Positions 36,336 to 46,966 of a DNA stretch of 64,000 nt are shown here, piece after piece. A program made the translations under genes and the position numbers. How positions within the stretch are numbered: the first letter of the stretch is position 1; each line of letters begins with the position of its first letter. This DNA comes from Dendrocalamus latiflorus (lineage: Eukaryota > Streptophyta > Magnoliopsida > Poales > Poaceae), in assembly GCA_017311315.1 (NCBI GenBank), contig CM029640.1:16827905-16891904 (forward strand), given 5' to 3'. The notes beneath the pieces are model-generated. The model worked only from the letters and a program-made list of their open reading frames with translations. It was not told the origin of the DNA and did no database searches.

Positions 36336-36514
36336 AGGATGCATGGCGCAGCCGATTAACAGATTTCATTTTAGGATACATTATTATCACATTCTTTGAC
36401 TGATATGTTTACATTCCTGCTCGGCAGCTCTGCATACATGTAAAGGTCATTATTTATTTTTTGAGATTTCCTTTTGTAATGATCGATAAATGTAAAGAGT
36501 ATAAGAAAGAATAG

Positions 36515-36527
36515 AATAAAGAATAAA
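36515..36527 (+). terminator. Candidate poly(A) signal region of the GT14 gene
   Basis: Two AATAAA hexamers (36515-36520 and 36522-36527) lie about 180 nt after the stop codon, in AT-rich sequence. They are plausible near-upstream elements for 3' end formation. Confidence 0.4.
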
Positions 36528-36623
36528 AAAACTCCTCAATCAAGTCATATGACCGATTTACATCTGCCTCTAGACGCCCAACGGCGGAGAGAAGGGGGGC
36601 TTGGTCCCCATACGGCTATGTTA

Positions 36624-36989
36624 GGGTATCTCCAACAAATCTTCTAAAGTGCTCATATCCCCTATATTTTAGAAAAAAAAAGGGTAAAGAAAGGGCTCCA
36701 ACAGATCCCCTAAGTGGTACCCAAAAATATAGAGGACTTCATCCTTGATTTTTCGTCCCTCATATATGGAGGACGCACACCATCCCCTAAATCGGTCCCA
36801 ACGCTCCTGCGCCGTCCGATCCCCTAAATTCTTTGGTTGATAGTTTTTGTGGACCCAGATTTTAATTTAGGGGACCATATTTAGAGGACTTGTTGGAGGT
36901 TACATATTTTTAGTCTTCTATATTCTAGATTGTGTTCTCTAAAAAATGATTTAGGGGATAAGATTTAGAGGACATTGTTGGAGATGCTC
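36624..36989. mobile_element. Tourist-like MITE (366 bp) downstream of the GT14 gene
   Basis: The left end GGGTATCTCCAACAAAT and the reverse complement of the right end, GAGCATCTCCAACAATG, form the inverted repeats. TTA at 36621-36623 and 36990-36992 is the 3-bp duplication. The GAGCATCTCCAACA terminus is common in grass MITEs. The interior repeats TTTAGGGGA- and TAGAGGAC-like words. Confidence 0.88.
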
Positions 36990-38717
36990 TTACTTCTACT
37001 GGTATTAAGCTTACTAACAAATTGCCCTATCATGATCTGGCCCTAAGGACACCCAACATAGCAAGCTATTTAGTCATGGGCCATGGGAAACAGCCCAAAA
37101 GGGACCGGACGCTGCCCAAAATTTATCGTTTATCGATCAACTTGCTTTCGCACGGTAACGATGGCACGCCAAACCTGTGTCCTCTCCCCCGACACCGGCG
37201 GCGTGTTTTGCTTTGCAGCCGCGATCTGGTTTGCGTAGATTTGTCAAATTTTTACATGGTAAAAAAAATCAGGAACAGGTTGGGGCAAAAAAAATCAGGA
37301 ACAGGTTGGGAGTGAAGCGATGGCCAATTACTACAGCATAATTCCAGGTGTGTGATATTCCTAGTTTTGCCATTCTCTCCAACTGCTATTACCGTGGTCT
37401 ACTATATATTTGCTATTCCAAAAACTACAACATAATCCCCAGATCCAACTGTTATCACTATTGAGAAACCCGCCGCCCGCCAGCCCGCCCCCGCCGGTCC
37501 ACATGCACGCGCCTGAAGCGCGCCGTCTCAGCTCCCGAGCGCGTCGCCCGAGGAAGCCGACCGAAAGCCCCGACACCTAGACACGCCGGCCCGCAGCCGT
37601 GCCTGCTATGCCTCGGTTTCTCCACGCGACGTCGCCGGCCCGAACCATGCAACACAGCCGGCCCGAATCGCGCACCGCCGCCGCCAGCGCACGGTCTCGG
37701 ACAGCGCGCCCCCGCACGGGCCGCCGCTGGCGCTCGGTCTCGGACAACGCACCCCCACACAGGCCGCCGCCTCCCGCACGAGGTGCCGCCGCCGCCGCCG
37801 GCGCTCAGTCTCAGATAACGCGCAACCCCGCACGAGGCGCCGCCATCTTGCGCCCACACGGCTTCCATTCGGCTCTCACGCCGAGTCGCCGCCCGGGCTC
37901 CACGCCACTCGGGTTTCTGCGCCACTTGAAGACCGCGCCAGCCGCTCGACCCGGCCTGCAGCCGACCGTCGCTCGGCCACTGGCCCCGCCGCCTTGCACA
38001 AGCCCTACCGCTGCCTACCGCCGCCGCCCCGTATGCGCGTCGCCCGAGCCGGTCGTTCGGGCAACTGCTGCCACCGCCACCAAAGAAAATGGAGGTAAGG
38101 GAAACCCTACCCCATGATGCTTTAAGCCAGCGCATGGGCCAGGTGGGCTGGGTCAGCCGAAAAGAAAGAAAACGGGCCAAATGCGCGGCCCGGAAAAGCC
38201 CCGAAAACTTTGAGAATTACCGAAGAGTCCTTAGAACTTGCATATAAGTCCCGAATTTTGCAGAAAACGCCTCGTAATTCTGAAAATTACGAGTAGGCCC
38301 TCAGATTTACGAACGGGTCCCAAATTTTGCAGAAAACCCCTCAGAAATTCAAGAAATTGTGCGAATTTTTCTCTGAATTGAAAATTTGTGTATAGACCCT
38401 CAGAAATTGCAGATTTCGCTGAAAATTCATATTTTAGCATAAAATAACCTCGGGAATCCGAATTTTGAATTATTTTTAGCATTTAAAGCATATTTGTTTC
38501 TGTCATTATTATTTTTTGTATTTATTTACTGTTTTGGTTAATTGTAATTATTTAAAATTGCTTTTAATCACTGAAATTAGCAGTCAAATTTATAGAAAAT
38601 GCATAGAAAATTATGAAATATTACGAGAACCTTTTGTACCATTTATTTACCCGTAGAAAATTATTCCATGCATGTTTACCAGCAGTAAACTTATTTATTC
38701 CTTTCACACATATGTAG
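36990..38717. other. GC-rich then AT-rich stretch, probably copia leader
   Basis: 37460-38110 is very GC rich with long overlapping frames on both strands (37599-38117 plus, 37458-38180 minus), which I take as composition. 38190-38700 has repeated CCCGAATTTTGCAGAAAA- and CCTCAGAAATT-like words and leads straight into the copia gag, so it is likely that element's untranslated leader. No 5' LTR was recognised. Confidence 0.45.
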
Positions 38718-40660
38718 ATGACTGGCATCACTAACCGGGAGTTCGAGGAGCTGGCCCAGCATAGCCAAAACTATATGTCGTGGGCTTCCAATGTCGAGAT
38801 AGTGCTTGGAGCTAAGAAGCTCCGTGCAACTATTGAGATTGGCGGACCGTATAACGCCCAACCCACACCTGAGGAGAATGATCAGACACTTCATTTTCTC
38901 AGGCACCTTCTCTACCTCACTGTCAAGAATAAGTACATGGCGGAGAAGAGCACGCTAGCACTCTGGACCGCACTCAAGAAACGGTTTAAGAGGTTAAAGT
39001 ACACCATTCTTCCTCAAACAGAGCAAGAGTGGATCAGACTGAAGTTTGCCGACTTCAAGACGGTCGGGGAGTACAATTCTGCCTTGCACAGGATTTGTAC
39101 CAATCTTCAACTCTGTGGCAAGCAGATCACAGACGAGTAGAAGATTGAGAAGACCTTATCTACCTTCCACCCCAATGCAGTACAATCCGCTCGTAACTAT
39201 CTTCCAGATGGCTACAAGGAGTACGCCGAATTGATTGATATGATGCAGGTTGCGGAGGCTTAGGACGAACTTCTCCGTAAAAATTACATCGCTCATCCAC
39301 CGGGGAGCTCCGTTGGCTGTGAGGCCAAGCCGGGAGCTACAAGGTGCGAAAGCCCTTGATGAAGAGAAGGGGGAAGAAGGGTAAGATTGTTGCCCAGAAA
39401 GGTAAGTCAGATGCTCCGAGTGACAAAAAAGCAAAGCGGAGTGGTAAGACCTATAGCCAGCAGAACCAAGGCTGCTACAAGTGTAGCAAGTGGGGGCATT
39501 GGTCACGGATTTGTAAGGAGCTGCAGCATGTCATTGATGTCTTCCAAGCCTAAAACAAGAAGGATGGCAAAGGGCAGTCTGAAGCCCATTTTGCATCAGT
39601 TGAGGGGGAGAGCTCTGAGCAGCTACCTGCAAAGCTGATCTCGCAGATCATTCGCATCAGAAATGTGTTCCCTGATCATCACATCAAGTCCATCTGAATG
39701 GACAACGCTGGAGAATTTACTTCAAAGGTATTTGATAATTATTGCATGGCGATGGGGATTGCAGTTGAGCATTTGGTATCGCATGTCCATACCCAGAATG
39801 GTTTTGCAGAGGCTTTAATCAAGAGAATTAAATTTATTGCCTGACCCATTTTGCGGAATTGTAATTTGCCAGCTACATGTTGGGGACACGCAGTCCTACA
39901 TGCAGCGAATCTCGTCAACTTTAGATCATCGGTCTACAACATCCATTCACCTATAGCCCCTCCGCAGCGTACTGCAATGGGCCCTCTCCATAAGACTGGG
40001 ATATATGTTGGTTATGAGACTGCATTCATAATCAGGTATTTGGAACCCATGTCGGGAGATTTGCATACCGCCCGCTTCATTGACTGCATTTTTGATGAGG
40101 ATAATTTCCCAACATTAGGGGGAGGAAATCAACCCCTCGATTAAAAATGTCGGGAAATTACGTGGGAAGCCACGGGAATTCATGCAAATGACCCGCGCAC
40201 TAGTGAAATAGAAAAAGAGGTCCAGAAGATTGTTGATTTGCAAGCATTAGCAGACCAGCTATCTGATCACTTTAGTGATTTAAAGAGCATGACTAAGTCG
40301 CATGTGCCTACACGCAATGCATCGGAGAGGGTTGAAATAGCAAAGAAAGCAGAAGGTATCCCTAGTCCCATCCAAAGGCCTTAGAATAAAAGGACGAGAA
40401 CTCCGGCTCCTCGAATCCCAAGTAACCGGGGATGCCCGGCGAAAAAGGATAAGAAGGACTTATCACTCAATGTCCAGAAGTTGATTATGAAGAAACCTAC
40501 TCCCCAGTCATGAGTGGAATTACCTTTAGATATTTGGTCTCAATGGCAGTGAACTTGAATTTAGAAATGAAATTGATGGATGTGGTAACTGTATATCTGT
40601 ATGGAAACTTGATTCGAAGATTTACATGAAGGTCCCTAAAGGAATCCCTCTCTCGAACCA
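38718..40660 (+). pseudogene. Ty1/copia retrotransposon remnant: gag, zinc knuckle, half integrase, RT start
   Basis: From the ATG at 38718 the frame reads a copia Gag (YMSWASNVEIVLGAKKL, LALWTALKKRF, KFADFKTVGEYNSALHRI) to a TAG at 39138. The same frame continues to further stops. A zinc knuckle, CYKCSKWGHWSRIC, lies at 39472-39513. Then, without protease or the first half of integrase, comes MDNAGEFTSKVFDNYC (39697-39745) with the catalytic Asp, and a GYETAFIIRYLEP-like segment (40010-40050). A short RT-like stretch ending MKVPKGIPL lies near 40625. The order is right for copia, so this is one element with large internal deletions. Several of its stops could be C-to-T changes. Confidence 0.85.
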
Positions 40661-41045
40661 AGACAGAGCAAATAGAAATCTATACTGTTGTGGTTACGGA
40701 CCAAACAGAGAGAGAGATGTGGTAGTGGAGAAGTTAGGTGAACAATGCTTAGGGTTTTCCCCATGGTCTGTATCATATATATATATCCATTTGGGGAGTG
40801 TTTTTACAACTTTGCCTTTGCACCTGAGTAATCCCCTCAAGGGTATTTATGCAATTACATATGTCCCATATTGGGCTTTACAGCCTTCTAACAGGCCCGC
40901 TGGGCTTAGTGGGGGCCACCCCTACAACAGGAGCCTCTCATGGTGACGGTCTTTACGGGGCGAAGCCATGTTGTTGAGCTATCTGGCCCCCTCTGTCCCT
41001 ACAGCCTGTGAACTTCTGCATTGCTTGATGGAGCCTTATTGCCTG
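40661..41045. other. LTR-like sequence after the copia remnant
   Basis: Contains a TATATATATATCC stretch near 40772-40785 and GC-rich flanks, as in an LTR U3-R region. No terminal TG...CA pair or PBS could be assigned, and no gene is present. Confidence 0.35.
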
Positions 41046-42055
41046 GTGTAGTCAGAGTAGACGCGCGAGCACTCCGTCCCCTACTCTTCGAAGTGGTGGC
41101 AGCGGAGCTGGCGCCTAGTCGAAGTAGACGCGCGAGCGCTCCGTCCCCTACCCTTCGAAGTGGTGGCAGCGGAGCTGGCGCCTAGTCGAAGTAGACGCGC
41201 GAGCGCTCCGTCCCCTACTCTTCGAAGTGGTGGCAGCGGAGCTGGCGCCCAGATGAGATAGATGCTTAGACGCGCGAGCGCTCCGTCCCCTACCCTTCGA
41301 AGTGGTGGCAGCGGAGCTGACGCCTAGTCGAAGTAGACGCGCGAGCGCTCCGTCCCCTACCCTTCGAAGTGGTGGCAGCGGAGCTGACGCCTAGTCCAAG
41401 TAGACGCGCGAGCGCTCCGTCCCTTACCCTTCGAAGTGGTGGCAGCGGAGCTGGCGCCTAGTCAAAGTAGACGCGCGAGCGCTCCGTCCCCTACCATTCG
41501 AAGTGGTGGCAGCGGAGCTGGCGCCTAGTCGAAGTAGACGCGTACCCTTCGAAGTGGTGGCAGCGGAGCTAGCGCCTAGACGAGATAGATGCTTAGACGC
41601 ACAAGCGCTCCATCCCCTACCCTTCAAAGTGGTGGCAGCGGAGCTGGCGCCTAGTCGAAGTAGACGCGCGAGCGCTCCGTCCCCTACCCTTCGAAGTGGT
41701 GGCAGTGGAGTTGGCGCCTAGTCGAAGTAGATGCTTAGACGCGCGAGCGCTTTGTCCCCTACCCTTCGAAGTGGTGGCAGCGGAGCTGGCGCCTAGTCGA
41801 AGTAGATGCTTAGACGTGCGAGCGCTCCGTCCCCTACCCTTCGAAGTGGTGGCAACGGAGCTGACGCCTAGACGAGGTAGATGCTTAAACGCGCGAGCGC
41901 TCCGTCCCCTACCCTTCGAAGTGGTGGCAACAGAGCTAGCACCTAGTCGAAGTAGATGCTTAGACGCGTGAGCGCTCCGTCCCCTACCTTTCGAAGTGGT
42001 GGCAGCGGAGCTGGCGCCTAGTCGAAGTAGACGCGCAAGCGCTCCGTCCCCTATC
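41046..42055. repeat. GC-rich minisatellite, about 14 units of 67 or 75 bp
   Basis: Each unit runs TAGTCGAAGTAGACGCGCGA, then GCGCTCCGTCCCCTACCC, then TTCGAAGTGGTGGCAGCGGA and GCTGGCGCC. Short units are 67 bp. Long units are 75 bp and carry an extra GATGCTTA-like octamer. I count about 14 copies of the GTGGCAGCGGAGCT core. The 75-bp units keep a reading frame on the minus strand, so 41617-42162 is open, with a 25-residue repeat containing LGASSAATTSKGRGRS. The units are too similar and lack unique spacers, so this is not a CRISPR-like array. Confidence 0.93.
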
Positions 42056-45000
42056 GAGGGCTGACCCGCGGGTAGGGCTGCTTCCCAGCGCTGATGACTC
42101 CCATACTCGCCGTCATGGGGCGCGCGCGGGGACAACGGCCACGCGCCTAACTTGTGCTCCACGGGGTGAACACAATTAAGTGATAAACAATTTCCACCTT
42201 GAAAGGCTCCAGTAGTATTGTGTTTTATTTAGACGATACAAAGAGACCTACTAAACTCTGAAAAATGTGACATGGAGAATACCACATCACCTACTGAAAA
42301 GGAAGCCTGAATGGTGGTCAGGTTGGTGATGTATTGCTAAAATTTGATCCAATTAGCTGCATATTTTTAGTCCTCCTCCTCCATGTCTTGCTGCGACTGC
42401 CGCCATGCTTCTTCATGTACGCGGTAAGCACGACCACGAAGAAAACAAACACACACAGGATGACAAGAGAAAACAGATTGCAGGCTTGGTATAATGGCCC
42501 CAATCGATTGCCTCCCACTAGCCACGTCAATATGTCCACTTCAGCACCCATAATAGCTACATACTCTACCTCTATGGCACCTTCGAGTAAGACCACCGTG
42601 TCAGGATTTCGGGTCCAACCTGGTTATTTAAGGGATGGTGCAAAGTGCAACATAATGACAGTTTTCTCCGTGTTATGTGCAAAGAATGCTTAAATCTGGT
42701 GTTTTGTGCAATTAAGGTCAATTTAGGTGGTGCAAACTACAATTTACTCTTAAAAAATCATCTAGGGTTAGGTTTTTGGATATATCAGAGTTGGTGTATT
42801 ATTTTGAGTGGTTTGAGAGGATTGGTTTCAATTGTTTCTTGTGGAAGGCGATACATTTTGTATTATTCAGTATTTTTTGATTGATAGTTTAAGTTCAAAT
42901 GATGTAAAGTACTGAGATTACTTTCCATAACATTTGGTTGTCATTGCAATATACTATTGCAAGTTGCAACAGATCAAATTGAATTTTGGCAGGTTGACAC
43001 CACTTTATTTACAAAGAATGTCTAGGAAGTATTGCCATGTTCTCTTGTGGAGTTGATTAAATCATGGTTGTCACGGCAGACTCAGCGGCAACGACGACTG
43101 CAGGGCGCCAGGATGCCATGGCGTTCAGGCGGGCGGCATATGGCGTCCTCCAGGCATGGTACGGCAAGTAAAAGGAGTTGAGATTTCAGACAAAGCAGTG
43201 AATCACAACAAAAGCAATAGGGGATGACTACTGCATACCTTCCAGTCCTGATTGCGTCCATTTCATAGAGTAGACTAGCAGAACATGGTTGAACTGCCCG
43301 TCACTTACACCATCCCTTCATAGAACAATAGCAATTCAAGAAGGCAATCTGCTGTCGTTTCCTGTTGATATGTAATATGTAACTATGTTAATTACAGAAT
43401 ATAGACAACAAAGATCATTGTCAAATTCCTCAGGTATTCCTCAAGTTTGTATGTAATATGTAACCATGTCAACCTAATTGCATAGTGTAACATTCAGCTT
43501 ATGTTATTGTCATTGGTTCTTCACTTATCTTTACATATCTAAGATATCTTTCAATGTGACAAGTCTTAGCAAGTCAGAAGGATATATTTGCAGTATAATG
43601 AAGAACAAAAATGAAAATACTGGACCAGGAAGGTGGGCAATACAGTGCTACCACTTGTGTACATTGTCAGTTTATCACTGCGACATCATCCAGATGGGAG
43701 AATCTCAAACCTTGCAACCAAGGTCTGTCAAACAATAGAAAATGGCAAATCTTAGGGCTTTGAGAATATAAAAAATGTCAAATGGAAAAAAAATCATGAA
43801 TATGAGTGGCTATTTGCATACACTAAGGCTTGCGTCAACATCTGGGAGATATGTCAGATTCTTAGAATCAATATACTCAACATCTGTGTTTGCAGCCTCA
43901 CATCCATTAGTCACGGCACTAGTATCAGCACAAGCAGGGAGCATTTTCTTCTTTGTTGACACATCGATTGCCATTTAACACAGGCTTAGTGATGCAGGAT
44001 TTCACACCCTGCATAGAGGATTGGCAAAAAAAGGAGATAAGAACGACAAAGATAATGGAGCATCTCTGATAACTGTGAGGAGCATTTACCATAAATATAT
44101 GTCACAACATTTGCACAGAAAGGTGGTTGGGATAAGGAACGATCAACACGTCACATTAGTGCAAGCAGCAATCAATTAGTTATTAGGCTACTAGATATAG
44201 AGAAACAATAAAAATAATGCGGGGGCAGAGAAGTAGGCATACCTTGAGGGCTCCATGAACCAATTTCATTAACTGAAGTGCTGATTTAGATATAAAACAC
44301 TTCTCTGGCTAGAAATGCAAATCAACGACAGAATCCCCTTGGTCATCTGATGCCTGCAATAACAAGCCTCTTTAATATATTTGCTAAGATGAATCCCACA
44401 CTATCCTAAATGTATGTTCAATGGAACCAATTATGAATCAGTATAAAAGCAAGGATGAACATATCAACAAGATGAATATCACACAACATGACAACATAAC
44501 CACATAAACATTCATTGGTCTACAAGTCTTAAACAGGAATAGGTGGAACAGCCAAACAACAAAAGATAATCAGTAGCAAAAGCATGAAATTGCGAAAGGT
44601 CATCAACAATCATAATCTGAACCCTCTCCCTCATGGCCCGCAACACCACTTTGTCCAGTGGTGTGAAAAGTAGGACTAGGAGGAGTTTTGCTGTAGTCAT
44701 CTTCAATGTCTTTATCATCATCTCAACATCTTCATTGTGATCGTCACCACTCCTACTTCCTTCCTCTTCAGCCGGCCATGAGCTTGCACTTGCACTCTAT
44801 GACCTCGTTGATGATAAGTCAAAACATCACTCCTAGAGGCATGGGCTTTCCTAGGTAGATTGCGATCACGGAGCACACTTGATACACCACAACTTTATCA
44901 ATAAGAGCCCATTCCAGACTATTCGACTTTGCCTCATGGACATCTTTAGTATCCGCATCAATCTAGTCAGTGTTCCATTTGTACTCATCAAATATTAGTG

Positions 45001-45410
45001 GGTTAAAGTTGCTTCTCTCTATACGCATCTTTTGAAATCTTTCAACAATCTTTTTAATATTTAATATAAACCAAATTAGCTGGTTCTTTCTCTTTGTATG
45101 TATCTACTAAATTATTCAAGAGAATATTTGCAAAATGATGGCACTGCTGCGAATATACCTAGACTTTTTGGCAATTTTAAGATTTTGTGTATAGTTAGAT
45201 TTCCTTTTCATCCAATCCCTTTCACGTCACCATTGAAACATTACCGGATTGACGGGTCTTACGGCGGGGTGAAGCGCCCGTGACCTTCCAGTCTAACTTA
45301 TCAGTTCATAACATAATCATCGGTAGAACGCTATATAAAAGTTGCCATCATCAGTGGTACGGCGTCAACTCCGGTTTGTGTTTCACCTTCACAGCCTGAA
45401 ACTAAACCTT
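42056..45410. other. Mostly unassigned sequence
   Basis: A GC-rich edge (42056-42170) continues from the minisatellite. A minus-strand frame at 42318-42596 (92 codons, open further upstream) has one strongly hydrophobic segment, NLFSLVILCVFVFFVVVLTA, which could be a terminal exon of an unknown membrane protein. The minus strand at 44500-45010 has several short frames broken by stops (for example SNSLEWALIDKVVVYQVCSV), which look like an old pseudogene or element fragment that I do not recognise. The remainder has nothing I can name. Confidence 0.35.
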
Positions 45411-45419
45411 GATTGTTGT

Positions 45420-45645
45420 TGGGGTGTTCGGCAGGGCACAAGCCGCCCGGCTTTTGACAACCGCTACAGTACCTAACTTTTAAACGGAGTATTTTCTCAA
45501 GACGGGGTCTACAAGTTAAACGTAGTACACGTTAAAAGCCCAACATCTGTACCAGCCAAAATCGCAAGTGAGTATCGATCTCTCCGTAATCTGTACCATA
45601 AACAGCCAAAATTCAAAAATTTCAGCCAAAAGCCATAAGCCGTAG
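45420..45645. mobile_element. Decayed MITE, copy 2 of the three-copy family
   Basis: Shares with 14545-14770 and 49970-50200 the order ACTTTTAAACGGAGT, GGTCTACAAGTTAAACG, CGCAAGTGAGTATC, CATAAGCCGTAG and GGCCCA. The outer ends are degenerate and no target duplication was found. Confidence 0.55.
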
Positions 45646-46199
45646 CAAAAAAAAAATAGGCCCATTGTTTTTGTTGAACAAACGAAGAAACAAGATAAGG
45701 AGGCCGAGGGAGGCTGGCCAAGAAAAGGAGATGGTAGTGCTAGTGCATAAAAGCAGGTTTTTGCTTAGAGAAGGTAGAAATTAATATGAACATCTTGTTT
45801 TCTGAAATGGCTTTCCTATTCCTTTCACTCTTATCTCACTTTAGGAATAAAAAGCATGGGGTCACGGACGCATCAGACCCCTCCTCCTATCCAAAGGCGG
45901 AGCCCAATATGCTCAGCAGATGTCACAGAACATCGGGTCCAAAATTTTTTTTAATAAATACCAGCGTATATGTACTATTTGTAAAACCCCAGCCCAACAT
46001 TGATGCACTCCAGAGTAGACCCAAACCTTTCTTCTAGGTGTTCTGCCCACGCCGGCCCACCTCAACCATGGCTCCATGAGGCCATGCCCATGCGCATGTA
46101 GCCCACCATTCGGCCTAGGTGGCTTGGCCAACACGCCTTATGCACACGGCTAACGACCCAATCTGTTGTGGCCCAATGAAGGGAGAAGCGTTTTGCCGA

Positions 46200-46690
46200 A
46201 TGACAATTGAGAATATGCCACTTATAGAGTGGCTTTTTAGGATTTGGCATTATAGAGAATGTAATTCAAGGTTTGCCACCCTATATGTTTGCCAAGTCAG
46301 ACTTTACCAATTTCATCAATTTTTCTCATTTTGCCGATTTTAGGCCATGTGAAATGTCATTTCTATCCCTCTTCTTTCTCTTTTCTTCTTCTTGACCAGC
46401 CGACCATGGGGCGGCGTGGAGCGCCTGCCAAAGATCGCGCCGGAGGGTTAGCCCGTGCCCATCCAGGTAGGGGTAGCAGTAGGCTACCTATGCCCGTAGG
46501 GTTCGAGCTGTTGGCTTTCAGCTGCACCCGGCCATTAAAACACAGCTCGCTCACACAAGGCTCTCCCCCTCCCCCAATCCCATCCCATCACAGCCTCTGC
46601 CGCAAATCCTGAATTACACTCTCCGTAATGACAAATCCTAAAAACAAATCCTATAAGGATTTCTGTAGAGTGGCATATTCTCTTGTCCCT
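46200..46690. mobile_element. Short element with inverted ends (MULE-like MITE)
   Basis: GACAATTGAGAATATGCCAC at 46200-46219 pairs with the reverse complement of 46670-46690, GGGACAAGAGAATATGCCAC. GC-rich sequence lies between them (46400-46560). The inverted match extends some 30 bp with mismatches. No coding region and no clear target duplication. Confidence 0.55.
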
Positions 46691-46966
46691 TTAGCCAATG
46701 GCATCAGGAATATAGTCAACTTTCAGTGGCAGACAAGGAATTTTCTTTGTAATCCCCAACGATCGCACTGCAAGCACGCAATAGCGTGCAGAGATAACAC
46801 CTACCGATTTACCGTTAATTTGGAGACATCTTATTAGGGCAATTCCGTAGCAGGGGGGATTCACCTTTCATTAAAGTGTCAACATATTTTCACACTGTAC
46901 ACAGTGGGCAATGCATGGCCCAAACAGGACATAAAATTACATTGAATACACACACACACACAGATC

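Noticed and set aside
37458..38180. Overlapping 240- and 172-codon frames as a gene
   Set aside because: GC-rich Arg/Pro/Ala strings on both strands with no recognisable domain or splice pattern.
41046..42055. CRISPR-like array in the GC-rich tandem repeat
   Set aside because: Units are contiguous and nearly identical along their whole length, with no unique spacers, and the window is plant nuclear DNA.
41617..42162. 181-codon minus frame as a repeat protein
   Set aside because: It exists only because the 75-bp units are a multiple of three; the 67-bp units break it, and no start context or flanking exon supports it.
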